This document shows, one piece after another, positions 17,480 to 26,083 of a stretch of 64,000 bases of DNA. The notes under the pieces were generated by a model. The model did no database searches, was not told where the DNA came from, and worked only from the letters and a program-made list of their open reading frames with translations. A program made the translations under genes and the position numbers. The DNA comes from Edaphobacter sp. (GTDB lineage Bacteria > Acidobacteriota > Terriglobia > Terriglobales > Acidobacteriaceae), in contig NZ_JAPWKF010000010.1 in the NCBI RefSeq assembly GCF_028283685.1, positions 186,001 to 250,000 on the forward strand. Reading direction: 5' to 3'. The first letter of the stretch is position 1. Every line of letters begins with the position of its first letter.

Positions 17480-17561
17480 ATCTGCTTCGCGCGGCCGGGT
17501 GAGATTTGCTGGTTGAGAAGCAGGTCTCTCCACTGCGGCTTCGCCTTCGGTCGAGATGACA
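17480..17561. repeat. Dispersed hairpin repeat, copy 3
   Basis: The copy has CTGCTTCGCGCGGCCGGGTGAG, GAGAAGCAGGTCTCTCCACT, the hairpin GGC-TTC-GCC and TTCGGTCGAGATGACA. It is nearly identical to copy 2 in the right half. Confidence 0.87.
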
Positions 17562-17599
17562 CTCTTTTGAGGGTTGAGAAGAGGTGGATGGGGTGAGAG

Positions 17600-17684
17600 T
17601 TGTGCTTCGCGTGGCCGGGTGAGGTTGGCGGTAGAGAAGCGGGTCTCTCCACTGCGCGACTTCGTCGCTTCGGTCGAGATGACA
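17600..17684. repeat. Dispersed hairpin repeat, copy 4 (variant stem)
   Basis: The flanks match copy 2, but the central hairpin is GCGAC-TTC-GTCGC, at about 17656-17668. Both arms differ from the other copies in a complementary way, so pairing is kept. Confidence 0.87.
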
Positions 17685-17695
17685 AGTTTATGGGG

Positions 17696-17840
17696 GTTGG
17701 TGAAGGAGAAGCAGGCTCCTTCACTCAATGACAAGTCTGTGGGTTTGGTGAAGGAGAAGCAGGTTCCTTCAATCAATGACAAGGTTGTGGGGTGTGGTGA
17801 AGCAGATTCCTTCACTCACTGCGTTCGCTATGGAATGACA
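17696..17840. repeat. Three tandem units of a related repeat, two lacking the hairpin
   Basis: Units start near 17696, 17744 and 17790. Each has TTGGTGAAGGAGAAGCAGG or a close variant, then CTCCTTCA, and ends in ATGACAAG. In the first two the CTGCGTTCGCTATGGA hairpin segment is missing; the third retains it. The period is about 47 bp. Confidence 0.8.
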
Positions 17841-17900
17841 AGACGAAAAATTTCGGCCGGCTGCTATGAGCCCCGCTTCGGATGAGAGCCAAGAGCCGCT

Positions 17901-19979
17901 TCAACCGATCTCGAACCTCCAGTCGCCTTCTGCGACCGGAGCGGTCGAGGTCAGCAGCACGCGATAGAGCGCCGGGCCCCAGGAGCGGCGGAGGCTGGCG
18001 TCTTCCAGCTCGATCCTCTCGGATTTGAAGGCGAGTGCTTTGGCGTCGAAGCGGATGGCGACGTCTTTTACTCCGGGCTTTGCGGAGTGCAGGGTGACGG
18101 CGCCGTTGCTCTCCGATGGCGTGCGCGGCGTCATGAAGGAGAGCGCGATGGAAGTGGGTTTGGCCAGCTTGAACTGCTCGTGCAGGCGCACGGCGTTGGC
18201 CTTGCGATCGAGCACGATCTCGCGCATCCAGCGCGTGGCTCCGGCCTCGGGCGGATAGGCGGTGGCGAGGTTCATGGCGATGCGCGCAGCATCGTCGCCG
18301 GTGGAGTAGGTGATGTCGCTGGCGGCGTAGGGCCTGCCCTCGTGCTGCATGACGCCGCCGATGGTGGGCAGGTTGTGATATGCCGACTGCATGGTCCAGA
18401 TGGTGTAGCGCTGCGGGCTGAAGGTCTTCGCGGTGTAAGCCTCGACGCCGGGGTCGATGATGGCGGGCTCGCCGTCGTGAAAGACGATGAAGCTGCCGGA
18501 GTCGTTGTGCCCGTGGCTGCGGCCGTTGCTGGCGGCCTGCACGGCGAGATAACAGCCGTCGACGCTTCCCTGTTTGAGGCGCGCCGTCATCAGGTGCAGA
18601 TGCGGATACCAGGCATCGCGACCGAGCGCATCTTCTTTCTTCGCGGCGCGGATCTTGTTGGTGAAGAGCACGTCGGGCAAGGAGCGGGCGAGGCTGGGCA
18701 GGCGACGCGGGCCCAGGACTTCTTCCATAGCCTTCTCGTCGCCGGTGGCACCGAGGCCGTGCTTCGAGGAGTTATACGCGCCGAAGGCCATCAGCGACGG
18801 AACGTTTGCGGCGACGCCGTAACGGTAGATCAGCTCTGCGGGAGCGACGTCTTCCATGTGCGCATCGCCGTAGTTGACGTAGGCATTGTCCGCGATGTGA
18901 ACGTCGGCGATGTACTGGCCCATGCGCTGCATGAAAGGGTTCGTCATCACATCGGCCGCGCCGCTGACGGCGGAGGAGAGGGTGCGGCAGCAGTCGAAGT
19001 ACGCGCCGGGCGACTTCTGCCAGTAGACGGGGCCTTCCTCGCAGCCGCCATCGGGCGAGTAGTCGTGCAGGTACTGGTCGAGGCTGCGGCAGCTCTTCAT
19101 GAGCGACTGCATGCGGCGGTCGGCGTCGTCTTCGAGCAGCATGATGGTGACGAGCCAGTTGGAGTTGATCCACGTGTTCCAGTTGTTGAGCGGAACGCGT
19201 TTGGGATAGACGACCTTGGCGCCGAAGTCGATCCATTTGTCGGAGTGGACGGGATCGTCCTGCAGGCCCATCCACGAGAAGTCGTTGCGATGGAGCAGAG
19301 GATCGAGGATGCGGCGGCGCGTCTCGACGCGGATGCGCTGCGGCACGAGTGGGGAGACTTGTGCGAGCTGATCGGCTAACAGGTAGTGCGTCCAGGAGAG
19401 CGAGGCGGAGGTCTCGGCGGCGAAGAGATCGACGATGGGCTCGGTGACGTCGGGCAGGCCGACGCCGGCCTTCTGCGCGCCGAGGTGCGCGGGTACGCCC
19501 CAGAAGGTCTCCTCGCAGATGAGCCAGATGCCGTTGGCGATCTCATCGAGGAAGCGGCCTTTGCCTTCTGCGCATTCACCGAGGACGAGATCGACGAGGC
19601 GAACGCGGCGGCCGAAGCTGAGCTCCTCAAAGCGGGTGCGGTTGCCGTTGCGCTTGAAGTCGAGGGCGGTGACGGCCTCGAGCTGCGGCCAGGGCTTGCC
19701 CACCCATTGCCCGGCGTTCTTCACCATCAGCGCGCGCAGGTCGGCGGGGACCTTGAGCCATGCGTCGCGATCCGTGACCTTCGGATAGGGACTCCACTGG
19801 CCGATGGGGACAAGATGGGAGCGCAGCAGCTGTTCGGAAAAAGTGGTTGCGAGGAAATGGTCCGATGGCTTGGTGACGGCAGAGGCCGTGGCCTGCGACT
19901 GCGCGATGGAAGCAAGAGGAGAGAGATGGCTGATGCCCGCAAGTGCGGCCGTGCCGCGCAGAAGTTCCCTTCGGTTCAT
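17901..19979 (-). CDS. Heparinase II/III-like exported protein with Tat signal
   Basis: I prefer the ATG at 19979 over a GTG 9 bp upstream. The 692-residue product starts with a twin-arginine signal (MNRRELLRGTAALAGIS), so it is probably folded in the cytoplasm and exported by Tat. The N-terminal two thirds is helical, as in the alginate-lyase/toroid domain. The C-terminal part carries the heparinase II/III signature around SHGHNDSGSFIVFHDGEPA and IIDPGVEAYTAKTFSPQRY. The family consists of polysaccharide lyases acting on uronic-acid glycans by beta-elimination. The exact substrate cannot be inferred. The gene is single and bordered by repeats on both sides. Confidence 0.87.
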   Translation of the reverse strand: MNRRELLRGTAALAGISHLSPLASIAQSQATASAVTKPSDHFLATTFSEQLLRSHLVPIGQWSPYPKVTDRDAWLKVPADLRALMVKNAGQWVGKPWPQLEAVTALDFKRNGNRTRFEELSFGRRVRLVDLVLGECAEGKGRFLDEIANGIWLICEETFWGVPAHLGAQKAGVGLPDVTEPIVDLFAAETSASLSWTHYLLADQLAQVSPLVPQRIRVETRRRILDPLLHRNDFSWMGLQDDPVHSDKWIDFGAKVVYPKRVPLNNWNTWINSNWLVTIMLLEDDADRRMQSLMKSCRSLDQYLHDYSPDGGCEEGPVYWQKSPGAYFDCCRTLSSAVSGAADVMTNPFMQRMGQYIADVHIADNAYVNYGDAHMEDVAPAELIYRYGVAANVPSLMAFGAYNSSKHGLGATGDEKAMEEVLGPRRLPSLARSLPDVLFTNKIRAAKKEDALGRDAWYPHLHLMTARLKQGSVDGCYLAVQAASNGRSHGHNDSGSFIVFHDGEPAIIDPGVEAYTAKTFSPQRYTIWTMQSAYHNLPTIGGVMQHEGRPYAASDITYSTGDDAARIAMNLATAYPPEAGATRWMREIVLDRKANAVRLHEQFKLAKPTSIALSFMTPRTPSESNGAVTLHSAKPGVKDVAIRFDAKALAFKSERIELEDASLRRSWGPALYRVLLTSTAPVAEGDWRFEIG

Positions 19980-20038
19980 GCGCAACACTATCTCATCTTC
20001 GCGGCGCGTGGATCAAAGGCCCGGGGCGCGAGAGATGC

Positions 20039-20160
20039 CTTTGCGTGGCCGGGCGAGGTTGGCGGCAGAGAAGCGGGTCTCTCCACTGCGGCGCTTTGCG
20101 CCTTCGGTCGAGATGACAGTTTTGTTGATAAGTGGCCTGTGCTCGCGAGTCGAGATGACA
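20039..20160. repeat. Dispersed hairpin repeat, copy 5, plus a half copy
   Basis: A full copy (20039-20118) with stem GGCGC-TTT-GCGCC is followed by a right-half copy, GCTCGCGAGTCGAGATGACA (20141-20160). It fills the spacer between the heparinase-like gene and tgt. Confidence 0.85.
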
Positions 20161-20242
20161 GCTTGTCGGGTGTAGTGGCGTGGCGGGCGAGAGGGCAGGT
20201 TCACGGAGTGCGGCGGTGGGCAGGCTTGTGGGTGTTGATGCG

Positions 20243-21388
20243 TCAGCCCTGCGCCAGCTCCGCGCGCACGCGATCCATCGTCGCGAGATAGAAGTGCAGA
20301 TTGTGGATCGAATTCAGCATGAGGCCCAGCGGTTCGCCTGCGACAAAGAGGTGCCGCAGGTAGGCGCGGGTGTAGCGGGCGCAGACCATGCAGCGGCAGG
20401 AGGTGTCGATGGGGTCCTGGTCCTCGGCATACTCCTTGCGCTTGATGTTCATGCGCTCGATGGCACCGTCCTCGTTGCGGCGGAAGACGAGGCCGTGGCG
20501 GCCGGCGCGGGTGGGCAGGACGCAGTCCATCATGTCGACGCCCATCTTTGCGTACTCCTCGATCTCGTCGGGATAGCCGACGCCCATGACGTAACGCGGC
20601 TTGTCTTTGGGCAGCCATTCGAGGGTGCGGGCGATCATCTCGCGGGTGACCTCGCGGGGCTCGCCGACGGCGAGGCCGCCGATGGCATAGCCGGGCAGAT
20701 CCATCGCGACGAGATGCTCCGCCGATTCTTTGCGCAGGTCGACGTACATGCCGCCCTGCACGATGCCGAAGAGGCTCTGGGTGGCGCCGTTGCGCTCGCC
20801 GAACCACGGCACCTTGTGCTGATTGGCTTCGAAGTGATCCTTCGAGCGCTGCGCCCAGGAATGGGTGAGGCCCATCGACTCCTTCGTACGCTCCCAGCTG
20901 GCGGGGGTTTCGACGCACTCGTCGAAGACCATGACGATGTCGGCGCCGAGCGCGATCTGCACGTCGATGGAGTGCTCGGGCGAGAAGAAGTGTTTGGAGC
21001 CGTCGAGGTGGGAGCGGAACTCGACGCCGTCGGGCGTGACCTTGCGCAGGCTGGAGAGGCTGAAGACCTGGAAGCCGCCGGAGTCGGTGAGCATGGGGCG
21101 GTCCCAGCTCATGAACTTGTGCACACCGCCGAGGCGGGCGATGAGCTCGTGGCCGGGGCGCAGGTAGAGGTGATAGGTGTTGGCGAGGATGATCTCGGCG
21201 CCGCGCGGCGTGCCGTCGGGCTTCGGGGGTCCGATGTGCTCGAGCACACCCTGTTCGACGGTCTTGACGGAGGCTGCTGTCCCTACCGGCATGAAGACGG
21301 GGGTCTGAACGATGCCGTGCGGCAGCGTGAGTGCGCCGCGGCGGCCTCCTGCGGCCGCTGTTGCCTGGATCTCAAACGATAAAGCCAT
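20243..21388 (-). CDS. tgt: tRNA-guanine(34) transglycosylase
   Basis: I start the gene at the ATG at 21388 (MALSFEIQATA), preceded by TAGGA. The extra 21 residues of the longer frame do not look native. The product is 381 residues, normal for bacterial Tgt. The substrate-pocket motif LTDSGGFQVFS, the catalytic-aspartate region GVDMMDCVLPTRAGRHG and the zinc site CRCMVCARYTRAYLRHL are all present. The enzyme exchanges guanine-34 for preQ1 in tRNAs with GUN anticodons, a step in queuosine synthesis. No queA or yajC is adjacent, so the tgt-yajC-secD arrangement common elsewhere is split in this genome. Confidence 0.97.
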   Translation of the reverse strand: MALSFEIQATAAAGGRRGALTLPHGIVQTPVFMPVGTAASVKTVEQGVLEHIGPPKPDGTPRGAEIILANTYHLYLRPGHELIARLGGVHKFMSWDRPMLTDSGGFQVFSLSSLRKVTPDGVEFRSHLDGSKHFFSPEHSIDVQIALGADIVMVFDECVETPASWERTKESMGLTHSWAQRSKDHFEANQHKVPWFGERNGATQSLFGIVQGGMYVDLRKESAEHLVAMDLPGYAIGGLAVGEPREVTREMIARTLEWLPKDKPRYVMGVGYPDEIEEYAKMGVDMMDCVLPTRAGRHGLVFRRNEDGAIERMNIKRKEYAEDQDPIDTSCRCMVCARYTRAYLRHLFVAGEPLGLMLNSIHNLHFYLATMDRVRAELAQG

Positions 21389-21436
21389 TCCTACGATTGT
21401 ATCGGCCCGCGCTTGACCGGCTGAACTCGCGCACAA

Positions 21437-21464
21437 AAGAAGACCGGCCACACGCGTGGCCGGT
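21437..21464 (-). terminator. Terminator of the first TonB-dependent receptor gene
   Basis: A perfect 9-bp stem (21443-21451 with 21456-21464) with a four-base loop is followed on the minus strand by CTTCTTTTG. It sits about 25 bp after the receptor stop codon. Confidence 0.82.
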
Positions 21465-21489
21465 TGAGGAGGACATCGATGACGGGTCT

Positions 21490-24400
21490 TTAGAACAACG
21501 CCTTCAGTCCAAACTGGATGATGCGCGGATCAAACGTGCTGGTGATGGTTCCACCGGTGAGGCCCGAGGTGGAGGTTCCGATGGAGCCTCCGGGCTGGGT
21601 GAAGTTGGTGTGGTTGAAGGCGTTGTAGAGCTCGCCGCGGAACTCGACCTTGAGCGACTCCACGGGTGTGGCGAAACGCTTGTTGATGGCGAGGTTCAGC
21701 GTGGTGAAGATGGGGCTGCGGCCGGGATCGCGGGAGATGTTGCCGAAGGGCGAGGTGGCCCCGGCGACGCTGGTGGGGAGCTGGATGGCGGCCAGGTTGA
21801 TGTACTGCAGCGAGGTGCCGTTGGACTTCGACTTATCGAGCGCGTTGAGCGATTGGCCCACGACACGATTGGGGCGATAGAGGTTCGAACCGCGGTAGCT
21901 GGCCGAGATGCCCGAGACCTGGAAGGCGGCCGGACGGCGTGTAGGTGATCTGGTAGGGGAAGCCGCTCATCACCTGGTTGACGGCCGAGACCTGCCACTG
22001 GCCGAGCACCTGGTTGACGATGCCGCCGGTGTTGAGCCAGCGGCGGCCGCGGCCGAAGGGCAGCTCGTAGACCAGCGAGGTGGTGTTGACCACCGGCTGG
22101 TTGTACTCCGACTGGCTGTAGTCGGCGGCGAGGTTACGGATGTCCTGCGGCGAGGGCGTGTTGGCTTCGAGCGAGGCACCGGCGTTGTCGAGCGCGTGCG
22201 ACCAGGTGAAGGAGTTCAACAGCGTAAGGCCGGACACCATGCGCTGCTCGTAGCGCACCTGCAGAGCGTCGTAGTGCGAGTAAGCGGAGTGCAGGGCAAC
22301 CGTGATGTCGCCGTAGGTGGGGTACGGACGGGCGTAGTTGCTGGCCGGGTCCTTCTGATTGAGGTTGGCCAGCTGCAGCAGCTTCAGGCCGTGGTTGCCT
22401 ACGTAGGCCACGTCGAAGAGGATGTTCTTGGCCAGGCTGCGCTGCACCTCGACGTAATAGTTATGCACGTAGCTGTCGCGGTAGCGGTTGCTGTCGATGT
22501 AGGTGACGTTGGCCGTGAGCGGATTGAAGGTCAGCGTGGAGGAGGGAAAGCCCTGGTCCATGCGGACGTAGTTTGCGTTGGAGCCTCCCGCCTGCGGCGC
22601 GGTCTGGGAGACCGTTACGAAGAGCGCCTCGGGAGGATTGATGGCGAGGATGTTGCCCGAGCCTGCGCGATCGTAGTGCGAGAAGCTGATGCCGTAGCCG
22701 CCGCGGATGACGGTGTTGTCGTCGGCCGAGTACGCAAATCCGAATCGCGGGGCAAAGTCGTCGCGGTCGGGCTTATAGCCGTACTTGTTGCCGGTGGAGC
22801 TGACGGGCACCATCGCGCCGGCGGGGTTTGAGGCGGCAAGCGAGGGATCGAAGTTGGATTGGCGGTTCTGCGCCTCCCAATAGGGCGTGGTGTATTCGTA
22901 GCGCACGCCCATATTGACGGTGAGCCTGGGCGTCACCTTCCAATCGTCCTGCACGTAGGCGAAGTTGGACCGGTTGCGGAGCTGCGCAACGAAGTAGCTG
23001 GAGAGGTTGTACTGGCTGGTGGCTCCCCAGAGGAAGTCGGCGAAGGTGTTGTCGCTGGTGGAGGTCTCGGTGGTCTTGCCGCCGACGTAGTTGCGGCTGA
23101 AGCCGCCGGCATAGGTGAAGCCGCCGTAGAGCGGATTGGTATCCTGCACGTCCATCCAGATCTGCTGGTACTCGTAGCCCGCCTTCAGGGAGTGGTTTTT
23201 GACCACCCAGGTGTAGTTGACCTTGGGGTTGAGCAGCGAAGGATTCTGGAACTGCGGGTTGGTCGCCAGGCGGCCGAGCGAGTTGAAGCCCGTAATGCCG
23301 ATGGACGGAATGCCTCCCGCGACGGTGGGATCGGTGGGCAGGCCGGGAAAGGTGAATCCGGGGTCGGTGCCGATCGAGAGGGAGTATTTTCCGGCGCGGG
23401 TGCGCGAGAAGCCAAAGCGTACGTCCAGCAGCTGGGTTGGGCTGACGACGCGGGTATAGCCGCCGGCGATCTGCTGGTCCAGGATGCGCTGCTTTCCGTT
23501 GGAGCCGCCGTCCAGCGGCAGACCGAAGATGGGGAAGTCGGTCGCATTGGTCTTAAGGTGCGAGGCGCGGACGAAGACGGAGTTCTTCGAATCGATGGTG
23601 TAGTCGAGTCGCAGGTCGCCCTTGTCGGTGTAGTTGTTGGAGCGCTGGAAGGTGGTGAAGTTGCTGGTGGTGGCGTTGCTCTGGCCCAGGCCGCCGATCA
23701 GGCCGGCCATCGTGCGTGCCGAGGACGAGATGTTGGGCGAGTTCAGAATCGAGGTGCCGGCGGCGTACGGTGTGCCGGTGTAGGGGTCGTAAACCGTCTT
23801 CGAGAAGATGCCGTTAGACTGCGCGACGGTGGGCACGGTCGCGGTCGAGACCTGCTTGCGCACCTGGCGGAAGCCCTCGTAGTCGAGGAAGAAGAAGAGA
23901 TGATCTTTGACGATGGGGCCGTTGATGTTGCCGCCGAACTGGTTGCGGTTGTAGGAGGGCTTCTGGCCTCCCGGCGGGCGGAAGAAGCCGACGGCGTTGA
24001 GGTCGGTGTTACGCAGGAACTCGTAGACGCGGCCGTGGAACTTGTTGCCGCCCTGCGCGAAGGCCACGTTGACCACGGCGCCGGAGGCACGGCCGTACTC
24101 GGCGGTCTCGTTGTTGGTCACCACCTGGAACTGCGCGATGGAGTCGGGCGCAGGCTGGATGATCTGGTTCGAGAAGCCCTGGTTGGATTCGCCGTAGGCG
24201 TTGTTGTCCATGCCGTCGAGCAGAAAGTTATTGAAGATGGAGCGCTGGCCGTTGACGTTGAACGATCCCTCGCGAACCAGGCCGGTGTTGGAGGTGGACG
24301 ACATGCCGCTGAGGTTCTGGCGGACGCCCGTGGCAAGGCCGATGAGGTCGGAGTAGTTGCGGCTGACGAGCGGAAGCGCCGCGGTCTGGTACTGGGTGAC

Positions 24401-24814
24401 GATCTGGCTGCGCTGGCTGGTCTCGGTCTCAACACTGAGCGAGACGCCGGAGACCTCGACGGTCTCGCTGGTGCCGGAGATGTTGAGCGTGAGGTCGATG
24501 CGCTGGCGGGCACCGATCGAGAGCGTGATGTCGGTGGCATGGCTTGCGGCAAAGCCCTGCTTGGTGGCCTCGACGTTGTACTGGCCAACGCGCAGCGCGG
24601 GAACTTCGTAGTCGCCGCTGTCGTTGGTCTGGCGCGTGCTGACGATGCCGGTCGCACTATTTGTCACCTTGATGGTGACGCCGGGGAGAACAGCACCCGA
24701 GGAATCGTGCACCGTACCGACGATGCTGCCGTTTTCAAACTGGGCAAACGCACGGCCTGAGGAGATCAGAAGGCACACGAGCGCCACTGCAAGCAGGGAG
24801 AGCTTTTTACGCAT
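21490..24814 (-). pseudogene. TonB-dependent receptor, Oar type, interrupted by one frameshift
   Basis: The first frame (24814 to about 21930) encodes a signal peptide (LLAVALVCLLISSGRAFAQ), a carboxypeptidase-regulatory-like domain (about 28-110), a plug (about 115-240, with FNVNGQRSIFNNFLLDGMDNN) and most of a large beta-barrel. The frame then changes. After SGFPYQITYTPS the conserved barrel end continues one frame over and closes with RIIQFGLKALF, ending in the terminal Phe expected for outer-membrane insertion. An extra G in the GGCCGG near 21930 explains the shift. The restored protein would be about 1,108 residues. It would import a large nutrient using the TonB system. Sequencing error is as likely as real decay. 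Confidence 0.85.
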
Positions 24815-24875
24815 GCATTTGAAAGTAGGCAGATTTTGTATCGACGCGATTACAGAAACGTTACAACGGCATCAA

Positions 24876-24918
24876 TAGAAAACCGTCGCCTGTCGGGGGT
24901 GGTGCGACGGGCGACGGT
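24876..24918 (-). terminator. Terminator of the glycerophosphodiesterase gene
   Basis: A 9-bp stem (24882-24890 with 24910-24918) is extended by an inner GTCG/CGAC pairing. On the minus strand it is followed by TTTTCTATT. It separates the GDPD gene from the receptor gene downstream. Confidence 0.85.
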
Positions 24919-24935
24919 GGTGAACCATGCGTGTG

Positions 24936-26036
24936 TTAGCGGGCCGCGGGGCGCAGCGACTCCGGCACCAGCGGCGTTGTCAGCATTTTTGTCGGGCCTG
25001 TGAGGTAGTAGGTGGGGATGCGCGGGAACTGCTCGGCGACCAGCAGCAGAGTGCGGAAGTCGAAGCTCTGCACCTCGGCGCGCGACACCATATCGTTCTT
25101 CACGATGGCTCCGCAGAGTGCATCGACGAAGGCCTGCGGGCCGACGGTGTGATTGCGGTGCGCCTCGTCGGTGGCGATGCCGTCGGGCATGATCTTGGTC
25201 TCGATGTTGAAGCGAGCCTTCGCGGCATTCTCCGCGCGCTCCTTCGCATGCGGCGTGGCTTTGCCCTCGCCGGTGCTGTAGTACTCGACGTAAAACTTTA
25301 CGAAGCGGAAGAGCTGCGCGGCGTAGGTGGGCACATAGGGGCTGATCAGCCCTTCCTTCTTTGCGAAGGCGACAGCCACAGGCGAGAGGGCGAGATCGTT
25401 CTTCTGCGCATCGCCGAAGTGCACCTTGTCGCAGATGAAGGTCTTCTGCGCTTCGGTGCTGGAGATGTCTTTGGTGAAGACGCGGTTCTCCAGCGTGTAG
25501 GGTGAGCCATCGGCCTTGCGGCAGCTCTCCGGGTTAAGGAACTGGTCGTGCCAGATGAGCGAGACGCCGTCGGTGGTGACACCGGTGTCGGTCTCAAGCG
25601 TCGAGACCAGCTGGTCGAGTCCGCTCTCAAAAGATGGCAGCGTATTCTCGGGCCGCAGGCCTCGTCCGCCGCGATGCGCGGTGACGTCGAAGTGCGTGAG
25701 CTTCTCTTCCCTGACCACCTGCTGCAGCAGGTCGGGGCGATCGCTGATGAGGCCGTCGACGCCGGTGCGGATGATGGCACGCATCTTGTCGGGATCGTTC
25801 GTCGTCCACGGCACCACCTTGAAGCCCCTGGCCTGCAGCTCCTTCACCGGCACTTCGCCGTTGAGCACGGTGGCATCTACGGGCGAGAGCACGGGCTGCA
25901 CCGCGCCGTGCTGTGCGGCATGCGCTCCGGCCTTCTCCATCAGCTGCAGGTAAGGGTTCACGCTGGCATCCTGTGCGTTCATCGTTCCGGCAGCGCAAGC
26001 GCATGCCAAAACACCGTAGACGATCTTTGAGGTCAT
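24936..26036 (-). CDS. Exported glycerophosphodiester phosphodiesterase family protein, permuted motif order
   Basis: The ATG at 26036, with GTGAGG just upstream, gives a 366-residue protein with a signal peptide ending near NAQD (residue 23). Core GDPD motifs are present: AHRG 120-123, PENT 129-132, E148 and D150, HD 163-164 and QSFDF near 320. The segment that normally closes the GDPD barrel (WTTNDPDKM, then GVDGLISDRPD) occurs instead before the AHRG motif, at about 77-102, and is missing after QSFD. The protein thus looks circularly permuted. It should hydrolyse glycerophosphodiesters to glycerol-3-phosphate in the periplasm with a divalent metal. Confidence 0.87.
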   Translation of the reverse strand: MTSKIVYGVLACACAAGTMNAQDASVNPYLQLMEKAGAHAAQHGAVQPVLSPVDATVLNGEVPVKELQARGFKVVPWTTNDPDKMRAIIRTGVDGLISDRPDLLQQVVREEKLTHFDVTAHRGGRGLRPENTLPSFESGLDQLVSTLETDTGVTTDGVSLIWHDQFLNPESCRKADGSPYTLENRVFTKDISSTEAQKTFICDKVHFGDAQKNDLALSPVAVAFAKKEGLISPYVPTYAAQLFRFVKFYVEYYSTGEGKATPHAKERAENAAKARFNIETKIMPDGIATDEAHRNHTVGPQAFVDALCGAIVKNDMVSRAEVQSFDFRTLLLVAEQFPRIPTYYLTGPTKMLTTPLVPESLRPAAR

Positions 26037-26083
26037 AAACCTCACGATCTTACACAATCGTTACCCTCAGATTACAGAGTGGG

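Larger units (their letters stand above)
17447..17900. other. Spacer made almost entirely of dispersed repeats
   Basis: The 454 bp between the M28 peptidase and the heparinase-like gene consist of a short direct duplication (CTGTGGGAGATCTGCTT, 17453-17487), two full hairpin repeats and a three-unit array of a related repeat. No gene is supported here. Confidence 0.8.

Noticed and set aside
15911-17815. Minus-strand open frame of 634 codons over the M28 peptidase gene and repeats
   Set aside because: It is antisense to the M28 catalytic motifs and its N-terminal part is translated dispersed repeats.
17696-17840. Possible CRISPR array
   Set aside because: The units adjoin without unique spacers of constant length, and no cas gene is present. 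It is a tandem repeat.
22859-24760. Plus-strand open frame opposite the first TonB receptor
   Set aside because: The minus strand encodes a complete signal peptide, regulatory-like domain and plug. The plus-strand product is low-complexity Gly/Ala/Val/Asp.
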